In this document: piece by piece, positions 1 to 10,952 of the stretch
How the letters are laid out: each line of letters starts with the position of its first letter
Numbering within the stretch: position 1 is the first letter of the stretch
Notes under the pieces: model-generated
The model's database searches: none
Told to the model about the DNA's origin: nothing
Seen by the model: only the letters and a program-made list of their open reading frames with translations
Position numbers and translations under genes: made by a program
Assembly (NCBI GenBank): GCA_963930775.1
Contig: OZ005689.1
Coordinates: forward strand, 32,969,235 to 33,033,234
Length of the DNA stretch: 64,000 nt
Direction: 5' to 3'
From: Cliona cf. orientalis
Lineage: Eukaryota; Porifera; Demospongiae; Clionaida; Clionaidae

Positions 1-1507
1 AACTCAGACAAGTGGGTGTTAGTGCAATTCATGCTGTGCGCACAGATCAATGTCAAGACGTTTCAGTGGGAAAGTATCATTTTGGTGGGTCCATGCCATA
101 ATATACCATTTGTAGTCGGATGATGATGTTGCATAATATAATAATACAGTGTTTATGTCACCTGAGACTGTACCGCTGAAAGCATGGAGGGATGTACTAT
201 CTTGTACACTAGTGAAGGAGAGGCTTGTCTGTGTTGCAATTGATGAGGCTCATTGTATAGCTGAATGGTCTGTTGACAAATTCATGTATTTAAGTTTTTT
301 AGCGGGGTAATTTCAGGGGGAGTGATTTCAGAACTGCTTTCCACAAGCTAGGAGGGTTGCGATCCCTGATAGATGCACCATTTATGGCACTCTCCGCATC
401 GGCACCCTCACAGATACAGGAGACCATCATCGAGACGCTTTGTCTCTGGTCACCTGATATAGTATCTTGTGACTCGAATAGAGCAAACATTTTCCTGTCT
501 GTGAGCTCTATACTTGGTTTGGCTGTAAGTATACATATGCACATTGTTGTACAAAGTACATGTAGCAATGTGATGTTATACCTAACTTTTAGCATGATCT
601 GCACGACCTTGCTCAATCTCTTAAGACCATCTCTGTTGCTGATATCCCAAAGTGTATTATGTACACAAAAACTAAGGATGATGCATGGAAGGTGTACACT
701 TCTTTACAGTGGGCTGCTAAGAAGAAATGTTACGTCGACATGTACCATGCCAATTTGAGACAAGACACAAAAGCAATAATTCATGATAGGTTCTCTAAGC
801 CTAATTCTGAGTTAAAATACCTGGTTGCTACAGTTGCATATGGAATGGTGTGTTGGTATCGAATGATTACATAATGTCACTTAATTGTATGTTGGTGTAT
901 AGGGTATGGATATACCAGATGTGGAGATGGTAATAGTTTATGGTACACCAACAACACTAACTTTGCTCTATCAGGTATGCAGGATGATAACTGTTGTCCT
1001 AATTTAAAAATTGAATGATCATAGCTATTTGGTCGAGCTGGGCGTTTTGGTGGTGAAGCAAGAGCTCATCTTTTTACCTCCAAAGTTAAGCAGTACAAGG
1101 ACGAGTCACTGAAACAGTTTGTTGAGAACACACAAAACTATCGACGTAAGAGTCTCCTGGATGGTGTCGGTGGCTCTTATGAGCGAAGAGATAGCCTTTG
1201 TTGTGATTTGTGTTCCACTGGTGGCTTTTCCAGTAGGTTAGACATTTTGCAGCCTGGTGAACAACCCAACAAAAAACGGCGACAAGTTGTTCACACTCTC
1301 AGTAAGAGTAAGGTGAAGATACTACAAGATAAGCTGATTGAAGAGAGGGAGAAAATACTCAGACCAGGGTTTGGCTTTCTTGGTTTGGATAGCATCTGTC
1401 CTGATGTTACCATCGATGAACTATGTAAACAGTTTCGATACATTTCATCCGTCAATGACATGCAGTTGTTTGGTATAAAGCCCGAGTTTAAGAACAGATT
1501 TTTTTAA
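1..1507 (+). CDS. RecQ-family ATP-dependent DNA helicase, 3' part (6 exons visible)
   Basis: Partial at the left edge. Reading frames join through five short GT-AG introns: exons 1-84, 150-267, 317-524, 593-847, 903-974 and 1025-1507, about 406 residues. Exon 1 ends in KYHF and joins to VFMSPE; exon 2 carries the DEAH box (IDEAHCIAEW, 242-253 for DEAH); exon 3 continues GSDFR, then a motif III-like MALSASAP. Exon 4 reads YHANLR and LVATVAYGM, exon 5 GMDIPDVEMVIVYG (motif V), exon 6 LFGRAGR (motif VI), then YRRKSLL and a CCDLC pair resembling the RecQ zinc subdomain. The Walker A motif lies outside the window. The C-terminal ~100 residues are basic and I do not recognise them. No internal stops, so it may be functional; RecQ enzymes unwind DNA 3' to 5'. 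Its neighbour, a DUF6589-type gene, is convergent, 319 bp away. Confidence 0.85.
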
Positions 1508-2828
1508 TTAGTAAAGTCAGCGGTGGAGCCCGAATATCCATCTCAACTCTCACGTCCCAAACGACGACATCGTTAATAATAATTGTTATTTTATCATTTC
1601 TTTCATGTCTGCACATGTACATGTTCATTGATAATGCCTTTACTGACGTAATTATGGGTATAGTGAAGTTCAAGCGTACTAGGACACAGAAGATCTTGGT
1701 TCAGTGTAAGGTCAAATAACGTTGGCAATTTCATAGTCCAAGTCAATATTGTCCATGTTGTCATCTGCCGTATCTTCATTTTCCACATCTAGATCACACT
1801 CTTCTCTTCCAGTCCTGGACAAGATCTATTGTACCCAGGAAGTATTGCATAGCTTCTTGTATCCAGTGTCTGTTGGATCCTTGAACGCTGGTATGTTTCT
1901 GTCAGGTGAGTGAGTTTTATCAAGGAGATGCTCAGCTAGCTTGTTAATATCTTTTTCAGCTTCTCGTACAGTGTGTGCGTGTAGAAGACTGGTGGCACTG
2001 GAACTCCCAATCTGTCTTCTTTGCAGCTTCCATGAGAAACAGTGCAAGCACACATTGATACATCTTCAATGTTTGTGGGTAAGGTTTCCCATTGAGGATT
2101 TGAGTGCTACCCTGAATGATTACACAGGGGGTAATCACAAGAATTAATTATCATACACTAACATACACTCACAGGTTATAATGTTCCATCATACGATCCA
2201 GTGGTTTTCCCCTTCCTGGCTTTCCTTCTATGTTGACGGTTCTGTTGTGGATCGCTATGTACGAGATGTGCTTGGGAAAGTCAGCACACAGATGAGTTAG
2301 CATATGGACACATTCTGCTGCATAATTCTTTCGTCCTGTGGCAATGAACTTTGTAAGCCGTAGTTTCCAGTGTCGAATTATGTGTGGACCATCTTCCCAA
2401 CGCACTGCTTCTCGAAGATCAACATAGAGGAATGCCTGATGGAGAAACTGTAAGTGCAAATTATGTACAGGGTCAGCTAAGTCTTTCTGATGCTTTAGTG
2501 CGGACAAAGCAATTCGCTCTGCAGTATCACTGAGCCACTGCTGTATTTTCGGGTGGGGTATAGGATCTGAAGGACTCATTAATCCTAACAAATGGCAGAT
2601 ATGGGCCTGTAGATGTGCCTTATATGCATGTAGCACAAATTTTTCAGCAGTATTGAATACTTTTGCTGTCTTATCAACTTGTAACCTCCTAATTATCTCT
2701 CTCATGTTGCATAATGATCCAGATTGAGACGGAATTCCCCAAAATATTAGAAATATCACTTTGAGACACTCCCACATGAAGTGAAAATCTCCTGCATGTG
2801 CATATATTATACATAATATTATGACAAG

Positions 2829-3195
2829 TATAAAAAACAACTGAATAAAATTGAAGGATGAAGTAGGGATGGCAGTGCCAAAAAATTCACAAACAAGATT
2901 CGTAGGGATAACGTATCACATCCACTATACATCCCTACGCTTGCTTTTCTCATCCACTTCTGATTCTATAAAGTGTCGCTGTATTTTGATATTGATCCAT
3001 GGGTATACAGTATTGATTTTCCATTCCTGCAAGCATGCATATGCGCCCCATATAATATGTATGTGCACGGCTACTCAAAAAGCAAGCGTAGGGATGTATA
3101 GTGGATGTGATACGTTATCCCTACGAATCTTGTTTGTGAATTTTTTGGCACTGCCATCCCTACTTCATCCTTCAATTTTATTCAGTTTTTTTTTA
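2829..3195. repeat. Long inverted repeat (arms ~115 bp) inside the DUF6589 intron
   Basis: The left arm (about 2829-2950) contains AAGTAGGGATGGCAGTGCC and GATACGT-type sequence; its reverse complement recurs at about 3077-3195 almost without mismatch, separated by about 125 bp. The right arm and spacer recur near 58470-58640, without the left arm. It looks like a foldback element or the end of a larger transposon. Confidence 0.8.
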
Positions 3196-4480
3196 TACTT
3201 GTTACTGTTCTGTTTTTAGTGCCCTCAGGGCCTGGTAGTTCATGATTGTCATTAATTTTCATCAATGCCTCCTAGCTGACTAATCTCGTGGGGACAGAGT
3301 TTGGGCATGAGACTATACATATACCATGGCGACCGGGTTGCCTATACATAATAAAAATTTATTAATGCATGGAACAATCAACTAGCTACAACTTCGAATT
3401 CAAAAACAATATTATTATAGGAGCAAGTACACCACTGATTCAGCATGTTTGTGTGCTCTTAGCCTTTGAGTCAGGCAGCTATGGTACCCCAAACACACCG
3501 TAAGTTCAAACATAAATACTCCTGTAAGTGCAAATCCCAGGCAGTCTTTTGATAGCTATAGCTAGGACTTCTTTTGCATCACACACTATTGAACGTGCAT
3601 CAGTGGGGTTCTCGAAACAGCTCAGGTAACCAGCGTCCAGATTTGACCTGCGAATGAAGCCACACCCTCGTTATCTCGATCCTGAAGCTGCCAGGGCTGA
3701 CTCTAGTCTCGCGGAGCAAGACTTTCCCTCTGCGTAAGGGTCTGGCTCCGCGAGACTAGGCTGACTCAGCCTCGTGCCCAGGCCCTTTGAGGCCTGGGTA
3801 CGAGGCTAGGGATGACTCTATCGGCGAACTTGAAAGAAGGCTGTTTAGAACCAAGGAGTGACGAAAACTTTCGGTTTCTGGAGCATATTTTATAGGCCAG
3901 TAAGTTTACTGTTGGTAAGTAGCCACCATAATCGACAGTTCACTCAGCTGATCAGCTGAGCGCTCGATCAAGCAGGTCCGGGATGCACCGGCGCATGCGC
4001 ACCACTTACATCGGTCACATGACTTCACCATGGCAACACCGTATGAGCATGCGCATTATACGACAAAATGGCTAATCAGACACACCCACTCGCAAAACGC
4101 TCGTTGTACACACCCACAATTCAATCGCTTTCCTGATAACACAAAACGAGCGTGCCACAGACGTGCGCGCTCCAAAATGGAGTGGATTTATACTCGAACT
4201 AAGGTGAGCGGTCATGGTAGTCTTGAGTTAGCCCAGGAAAACAGAAAGAAAGAAAGAAAGAAAGAGAAATGGCTATTTTTTGGAACATCTGGTTCTGGCA
4301 TATACAATTGAGTTGATGGATGATCTTGGTCTTGTTAGATAGATAATTTGCTGTAGATTCTGATTTTGACACTTAAAAAGTTCATAAAGTTAACTGTTTT
4401 GAGATATTTGGATTTTTATAATGTATTATATATATGGAGTATCCGTACCATCCCTACTTATAGAGTCTACCGACTATGAT
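2959..4480. repeat. Dispersed duplication, copy 1 (second copy at 58426-59800)
   Basis: From CTGATTC.. near 2960 to CCGACTATGAT near 4480 the sequence runs collinear with 58426-59800, with point differences and small indels. Both copies include the AAAGAAAGAAAG tract, the ATGGAGTGGATTTATACTCG block, a shared short reading frame (MATPYEHAHY..), and end in CCATCCCTACTTATAGAGTC. Copy 1 alone carries the hairpins at 3690-3790. The shared frame changes register between copies, so coding is doubtful. It is probably a non-autonomous mobile element. Confidence 0.75.
3694..3800. repeat. Two adjacent short hairpins
   Basis: CTAGTCTCGCGGAGC (about 3701) pairs with GCTCCGCGAGACTAG (about 3746); immediately after, CCTCGTGCCCAGGCC pairs with GGCCTGGGTACGAGG (about 3772-3807). 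Related snap-back sequences built on CCAGGCC..GGCCTGGGGACGA occur at 34530-34585 and CAGACCCTC..GAGGGTCTGGGGACGAGAC at 25350-25410. Confidence 0.7.
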
Positions 4481-6087
4481 AATGTGCATGTGTATGTTTC
4501 ATTACCTGGTACTTCATTTGCCCAAAGTAACTTATTTTTGACCTCTGGCTCTGGCTGTACCCACAGTTTACAGCCTCTTATGACCTTGCATGTAAGCTGA
4601 TCACCCACTACCACCTACATGAATTATTGTGACTGTGATCAGTGACTGATATAGTTTTGTACATTATATTGTTCACCTGATAAAGGCCTTTTATATCTGC
4701 ATCAGCCATCAGCTGCTGCAGAATTTCAATCGTTTCACTTTTGTATTTCTCGTCTTTGTACAGGATTTTCATTGGCACCACAACTGACTTCTCTACAGGA
4801 TGGACTAGTTGTCTTGAATGTACAAACTCTCAGATCTGATAATTGGAAGGCTGACACTAAGAATCCCATCACATAATGGGTGGCGTATTGTTGAAGGCAA
4901 TTCCATCTCGATCGGTTGGGGTGAAATCATTGATTGTCAGTGACTGATGAGTTTGCTGCGCTGTCATATCTTCCCAGTTGGTGGAATCAGGGACATATCT
5001 GATGTTAACAGCAAGACGAGATGTTGCATTTATCATGCTCGAATGGTGATCTGAAAATGTAAGTACAGATTACACATAGCCACTTCTGTGTAGCTGCACA
5101 GTCATGCACATTCCAGTGGGGTATATATTATATTAAAATTTGTCTGCCACCTTCACACTCGTGCCTAACCCTCTGACTTATGTTTAAGTTAACACCCATA
5201 TCCAATGATCCCTTTGAATGATGTCATCATACATGGCTTCTGTTGTTAATTTCCTGAGGTAATTCCGAACTGTCCAATATGATACACATATACCAGCATG
5301 GTTTAGGACCTGCATTACCTGCAAGGTAATCAATGATTATTATAATATGTATAATTATCGCAAATTACGGAGTTTGTACCTGCTTGCTTGTTGCTCGAGC
5401 AATTAGCATGTATGTTAGGAGCAGTTGTACTCCTAATACTCTCATCAATCTGTTTCTAGACAGGATACACATGGAAGTAGCTGCTCTGAGCTCACTAAGA
5501 CTGGCCACTTCTCCTTCAACAGTACGTGTACTCCCAAGCGCCACAATCAGCTTGTACAAATCAGGAGCATGTGTCTTCAGTTCAGCAATGACACTATCAA
5601 TGGAAAACACCTGAAACCTTTGGACTGAATTCGGGCCGCTGTATACTCGGCTACTAGGATTCATGGTGGCTTGCATATGATTTTCCAACAGAGAGGGTGA
5701 GATACTTGAAGCCTGTGTTTGTTCAGACTCAATCATTGATTGATGAAGTCAGGAAAGTTCCTCTTGGAGCCTCAAATTTTCCTGTTTCTGTTGGCGGAGT
5801 TCCTCTTGAAGCCTCTAGTTTTCGAGCTAAAGTGGTCGGTCCTCACATGATCCTACTACTACTCCCGATACAGGCTCTATACCAAGCACGTAAGTGAGGG
5901 CCTTATTCCCGAATCTCTTTAGCTCTGCTGATGGAAATGCTTCTTGAACAAATTGTGAAATCATTGAGTGACTGTACTCTGATGATGGAAACTGCTGCCT
6001 GATTCCTTCCTCGATTTCATAGCATTTCACTTTCTTGGTTGCACTAGGACCTTCATCACTACTGGGGCTGGACTCTTGGTCATCCAT

Positions 6088-7560
6088 TCTACTTCTCTAC
6101 TTCTCTGGAAGCCATGAGAACAAGCTCTACTACTTTTTTCATACTGAATACTGAATGTTTTTTCGCATTTTTTATAGGTTTAGCTCATAGACAAAGTTCT
6201 CAGCTTGTCTACTACAAAATTATTGGTTTAGCTTTTAGACAAAGTTCTCAGCTTACCTCACTTCTTTTTCTGTGTTTCTTTGTCATATTGTCCTGTATGC
6301 AGTAGTCGCACCTGTGTGCTAGCTTTATGCCCAGGTGATTGTTACGTAATGCACACGTGTTGCGCAACGTGCGTGCGTATACAAGTTACATGCATAGCAA
6401 CGCACTTAAAGCGTATTTTCTCAAATAATTGTTTTTGAGTGATCGAGAAAAAAGCGTCATAACAAAAAATGAAGCGGTCGATCGCTCTAAAATTTGAATA
6501 CTACTACGCGATTTCCTTAAAAAATTCCATATGCCTGTTTTCTCATTAGACGATCACATTTCTTGCTTAGACAGTCATATTTCTTGCTTAGACAAAACAA
6601 CTCCATCCAAATATATAGAGTAGGTTACTTTGGAATTCAATACCTCTCTCACTTGTGGAGAGAAGTATATTAGACAAATCACCCTCAGCCAGGCAGGGTG
6701 AAGGCAATTGGCCAAGTCAAGACTTGTTTATTCTGTTGGCTCCTCGTCATTATCGTCATTTTCACTATCATGTGTAAGTCCTCAAGACTTACTTGTTCCT
6801 CGATATCTCCTCCCTCGTCGTCATCATTGTCACTTCGACTGTCATGTGTCATGAACCAATCGGTATTTTGTAACAATATATAGTGGGAAGATGGAATAAT
6901 ATATATTTATACAAAGTTTCAAGTGTATGGCTGCTATGGTTGTAGAGATATTAAACTGTAAGTGTTCCCGTTTCTCGTAAAATTCTTCACATACATTGTA
7001 CAGCAGTAATAACTCACTTCTGCACTACCATAATATTATGACACGATGCCCTCGGGACCTGCCATACTGCTATCATCTCCTTCCTCAGTGTCATCAAACC
7101 TCTCCCTCCTCACCATATTCCACAGACCAATCAGAATCCTGTAGAGCCAAAATCCTACCTAGTAGTTAAGCATGCATGCATTTGCATACATAAGTGCATG
7201 CATGCATGTGCTTATAGTTAGCTATTGAACTCACATCACCATCTTATGACATTGACCTGTCCAGTTCATCATCCAAACTCTCGGACATAGCTACTTCAAA
7301 AATGCACAACTAAACATTATTAACTATACAAAACCTAAATTACTATCTATGCTAGGTATTGTGATATTAGTCCTTGTAATATTTAATACTTGCTTGATGT
7401 GTAATGTATATTACTTGTTTTTAAAGCCAGGCAATTTTTAATTACGTGGAAGGGGATAGCACCTTCCATAATGTAGTCAATATCTCGTTCAACGCTAAGG
7501 CTTCTTAGATCCTATTAATTTTGTACAATTGAACTGATCAATAATAACCTACTGGCTACA
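6088..7560. other. No gene recognised; short direct repeats
   Basis: A 30-bp pair (GGTTTAGCT.. TAGACAAAGTTCTCAGCTT) lies at about 6178-6206 and 6225-6256, and ATTTCTTGCTTAGACA is doubled at 6560-6595. Acidic minus-strand reading (DNDDDEGGDIEEQ near 6780-6850) and a similar piece near 7080-7140 might be remnants of an exon but lack splice support. The rest is AT-rich and shows nothing I can assign. Confidence 0.5.
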
Positions 7561-7865
7561 CCTTTACGGTTAACTCTCCTCTGCCTGCGTAAGTAAGTGT
7601 ACTTTAAAAGAAACTTCCAGAGTGTGAAGTGACAGACAGAAGATACCACTGGAGAGGTTTAAAGTGAGTTTATTTTGGAGTCGTGTTTGGGTTCTGACAA
7701 AGTAGGCCGCTTCATATGCATGCACAGGAGCATATGAGCCGCCGAAGGCGGCGAAGGAGCGTGTAACTAGGGTTCCATCGAGATATAAATTCACGCCCAG
7801 AACTGGTTTGATAAAATTTTAGTACGTCACAAATGATGACGTGTAGATGATAAACGTCATGCATA

Positions 7866-8918
7866 GTGCATGTGGCCGGTTACTACGGGGTGCGCGCGCG
7901 ACATGCAAGAGCTTCGCGCGCGAACGCAGGTAATCGCTCGAGGCCATGGCTGATTTCAAGTTGGTCCAGGAGAGTTACTGTAGGTAGGTCGGTAGGTAGG
8001 AGTATTGATATACAGCAAGAAGTGGAGGTTGCCACGCAATCCACACCAAGAAAAGGCCTACACTTTCGAGCTGCTAGTACTGGGCAACATCAGAAGCCAC
8101 CAGTTGCTAGAGCTAGAAACCGTGACAGTGAAGCCTCACGCGAACAGCAGGCTCCAGGTGCAAAAAAAATGCTAGGCAGAGGCAGGTGGAGTCGTGTCGT
8201 TCCCCTCGGGCTAAAAGGCGTCGTACCCGGCTGGTGATGTTGAGGAAATTTGCAAAGACTTGATGCTAACTAAACCAAAGGAAATCTTACCGAAGGTGAT
8301 ATCCAGGGTAGATGCTGATGCTACTCATCTCTACACCTTTCCCGAAAATGATAAGTTGTTGAAATACATAAGGTCTTCTGAAGCCTTGTGTGAGCTCCTA
8401 AGGCAGTTGATTGTTGGGTACATAGTTGTATAAGATTCACAACAAAGGCAAAGACAAGTATGCACACTTCCTTGTAGCCGGGCATGAGCTATTCTTGCAC
8501 TTCACTGTTGAGGGGAGTGACTCGGAGGATGCAACATAAGTATGCACTCATATAATATGATAATGAGTGTTCAAAAGATCCTGAACATAGATCTGCAATT
8601 GTCACAAGTGTTGCTAAAGCTGTGTATGAGGAGCTGACAGAAAAATTAAGCCAATACATACAACAAAACCATGGTCAAGTTGATACTGAAAGCATAATAT
8701 ACCCTCAAGCAAAAGAATCAATACCTAATCTGTAATACGTGTGTCAGGGTTTGCTCTGCACTCAGCCATCGAATACAGAAGAGAATTGCTTCCAAAATTC
8801 CAATACAAGCACACCAGTGAAACGCATCAGGACTTTGCTGATGAACTTGAGCTGTTGAAGCGCATGATAGCTGCCAATACATCATTTGTACCACGAGTGG
8901 TAGCATTTCAAATTTGAG
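7866..8918 (+). pseudogene. Remnant of an unrecognised multi-exon gene
   Basis: Several stretches read like genuine protein but in different frames. DVEEICKDLMLTKPKEILP and DADATHLYTFPENDKLLKYI lie at about 8238-8425. Then come GKDKYAHFLVAGHELFLHF (about 8455-8530), DPEHRSAIVTSVAKAVYEEL (about 8580-8730) and GFALHSAIEYRRELLPKF to VPRVVAFQI-stop (8751-8918). The second block is one base out of frame with the first, and no clean donor explains it. The fourth follows an acceptor-like TGTGTCAG. An upstream Arg-rich open frame starts at 7866 but I cannot join it with confidence. I do not recognise the family. The composition is typical of a soluble protein, so I call it a decayed gene rather than noise. 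Confidence 0.45.
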
Positions 8919-9010
8919 GGAATATGACTATCATGCATGCACCCGGCAATGCATAACTTTGGGCGAGCTTCGTTTTCAACGGTGAGATCTTCCCTAAATT
9001 ACAGTAGTTA

Positions 9011-9316
9011 CCGTATTTCCTCAAATTCTTGCCGCACCTCAAAATCCCGCTGCCCTCGAAATCTCGCCGCACCTATAAGAAGGTTGGTTTCAATAAACGC
9101 TGCCCTCGAAATCTCGCCGCATGGAAAAGGGTCATCGGATTCAAAGTACGCAGAATGCAGGCGCACGTGCACGATTTGCACTATCGAAATGGACGAGTTC
9201 GCAGGCGCAGGTGTGAGGCAGGTAAGTGGACTAGTTGCTGCCCTCGAAATCTCGTCGTGCTCGAAATTTCGCCGCAGGCAGTCTACACTAACACCTGCGA
9301 TTTAATGTCAAACCGG
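9011..9316. mobile_element. TACCG-ended miniature element with internal direct repeats
   Basis: Begins TA|CCGTATTTCCTC and ends CCGG|TA. Inside, CTGCCCTCGAAATCTCGCC occurs twice (about 9049 and 9101) with a third, diverged copy at about 9238. The terminal match is short, so the right boundary is tentative. Termini resemble the other CYGTA elements in this window. Confidence 0.45.
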
Positions 9317-9615
9317 TAATTGTATTCATATTGTGGGTTTGAGTAATCATTACTGTGTGTGACGTGGCGGCGTGCGCTTGTATGAGGTCAGCCTGCCTGG
9401 CCGGCCACGAACGCGATTAGGGGGTTTCAGGGTGGTGTGACACTTGACCACAAGGTCATGTATTCATCTAGCAGCTGTGTTTCTAGTGTGTGTGCCCATC
9501 CTTGTTAAGCTAAAAACTATCATGTAATTACTATTGTTGGGGCTCTGTGCTTGGGTGATGTAATTATCCCGGCAGACTCCATGAATGTAGTTTGGGTATA
9601 GGGTTGACTTTCGCC

Positions 9616-9757
9616 CTTAAAGCTGGAAGGGGGGAGTTCGGGTGCCTAAGGGTGGTCGTGGCTCAGTGGTAGAGTGCTGGCGGCTTAAGTCAGTGGGCCT
9701 GGGTTCGATTCCCGGCGGCTGCCCGGATTTTTTCTCTTCCAGCTAGCTTTAGGATGT
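9616..9757. repeat. Imperfect inverted repeat flanking the tRNA-like sequence
   Basis: CTTAAAGCTGGAAG at 9616-9629 is mirrored by CTTCCAGCTAGCTTTAG at 9736-9752, so the tRNA-like sequence sits in the loop of a potential foldback. Confidence 0.5.
9652..9723 (+). tRNA. tRNA-like sequence, possible tRNA-Lys (CTT), maybe a pseudogene
   Basis: Folds into a full cloverleaf: acceptor GTGGTCG/CGGCTGC (three G-U pairs), D stem GCTC/GAGT, anticodon stem CTGGC/GTCAG with loop GGCTTAA (anticodon CTT), T stem CTGGG/CCCGG around TTCGATT. A box TGGCTCAGTGG and B box GGTTCGATTCC match Pol III promoters, and a T run follows at 9728-9733. Against a working tRNA: position 33 is G rather than T and the acceptor stem is wobble-rich. 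It may be a decayed gene or the head of a SINE. Confidence 0.55.
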
Positions 9758-9790
9758 AGATGGGGTGATGCATGCCTGTGGTGCTCTAGT

Positions 9791-9947
9791 ACAGTTCGGC
9801 TGCTATCAACACAGGGGTCTGTGATGTTCTAGTACAGTTTGGCTGCTATCAACACAGATAAGTGAGAGTGTGTGTGCCCATCCTTGTTAAGCTAAGAACT
9901 ATCATGCTGTGAGTACAGAGGATGATGAGACTTATGTTGAATTACTA
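9791..9947. repeat. Dispersed repeat A, copy 1 (copy 2 at 16450-16575)
   Basis: The block GCTCTAGTACAGTTYGGCTG to GACTTATGTTGAATTACTAG is shared nearly base for base with 16450-16575. A 50-bp part (TAGTACAGTTTGGCTGC..CACAG) is duplicated in tandem here, and a shorter relative lies at 9480-9530. In copy 2 it abuts the truncated helicase-endonuclease pseudogene. Confidence 0.7.
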
Positions 9948-9949
9948 GA

Positions 9950-10850
9950 GCTCTCTAGAGCACAAAACCCTCGGCGCATTGCATGGTATAAGCAATATGC
10001 AGTCATAACTTAGTATATAATTTGTAGCTTATGTCAAATAAAATTACATGATTCTGCAATATTAATTGTATAATATCGTAAAGCCAGAAATAATATTAAT
10101 TGGCTGGAATTAAATCTGGCAGTTGAGCCCAAGATCGCTATTGTAAGAATATTGGCGGATTTAAATTTGGCGGTTCGGTACGGGATCGCCATAATATGTG
10201 TATGTGCGAGTAGGAAATTTTTGGCTATTGTAAGACTGCCAAACCTTTTTATGCAGGTGTGGCTGATCAGAGTATATTATTTATGATTGAGGGGAGGGAT
10301 TATATTTTTTGACTCACCAGTGTCAAAAGAGCAGCTGCTTATTCACTGCCCCCCTCCCCTCATCATTACTGTAACACAGGTGTTTGAATGTGAATTGATT
10401 ATGATTATCAGTAGTCACAATGATGAAACCATAGATACTTCGAGATTTAAACAGCAGTGCAAGCATTTTGTGGTGAACAGAGCATTTACTTGCTTAATTT
10501 TATAAAATAAGTATCACACATGAACTGCTGTTCAATGACTATTCAGGTTTTCAGTCCGTTAAATATTACTTCTGTCTCAAAAGTGCTAAAACCATTTCTC
10601 ATGCTTTGTCAAATGTTCTATTCAGTACAGAATTACTTGCATTGTGTTTAGTTAAAAAGAGAACTAGTAGTTTTGACTGTAATAATAATCTTGAATGTTT
10701 GATAGGGAAGCATGATAGGGAAGCAGATGCACTGCTTCCGAGCAAGAGTAATTAGTATTGAGAGTACGGGAAATACCGATTGAGCCATACGTCTATAGCA
10801 TGTATGACTATAGCTTATGTGAGATATCCCTTTTGTTATCTTGTTAAATA
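9950..10850. other. No gene recognised
   Basis: AT-rich sequence. A diverged AGAGCTCTCTAGAGCAC motif at about 9948-9965 resembles the end of the GAGCTC elements at 28755, 36219 and 48722. Repeated TGGCGG/TGGCAG words near 10090-10200 may mark an old element. Nothing else to assign. Confidence 0.5.
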
Positions 10851-10895
10851 TTGAGTATGGGAATGAATTATGTAATAGTAGTTTCGAGTAATGGC

Positions 10896-10903
10896 TATAT
10901 AAA
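10896..10903 (+). promoter_or_regulatory. TATA box of the RPA-like gene
   Basis: TATATAAA lies 50 bp before the ATG at 10953. This spacing suits a short 5' leader and favours 10953 over the upstream in-frame ATG at 10851, which would lie upstream of transcription initiation. Confidence 0.5.
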
Positions 10904-10952
10904 GAGTTCATGGATTAGCATACATGCAATTGGATCATCTGCAACGTTCATC

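Larger units (their letters stand above)
1826..6087 (-). pseudogene. DUF6589-family protein, decayed, with a repeat in one intron
   Basis: Starts at 6087 (MDDQESSPSSDEG). Then a short coiled stretch with two RLQEEL repeats (~5755-5810), an exon ending TSKQ (~5379), VMQVLNHAGICVSY (~5325-5225), GVNLNISQRVRHE (~5190), HHSSMINATSRLAVNI with NWEDMTAQQ (~5050-4900), VVVPMKILYKDEKY (~4790), GDQLTCKVIRG (~4600), and GDFHFMWECLKVIF in an exon at 2791-2173 that ends HNRTVNIEGKPGRGKPLD..MEHYN. A final part runs to 1826. This order matches the DUF6589 (Pfam) family, which has no established function. Damage: an in-frame TGA near 5754; frameshifts near 5200, 4880, 4840 and probably 2010. The intron between 4517 and 2792 holds the 2829-4470 repeat. 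Confidence is high for family, good for decay. Confidence 0.75.

Noticed and set aside
10851-10952. Upstream in-frame ATG for the RPA-like protein
   Set aside because: It lies before the TATA box and adds a low-complexity leader without family resemblance.
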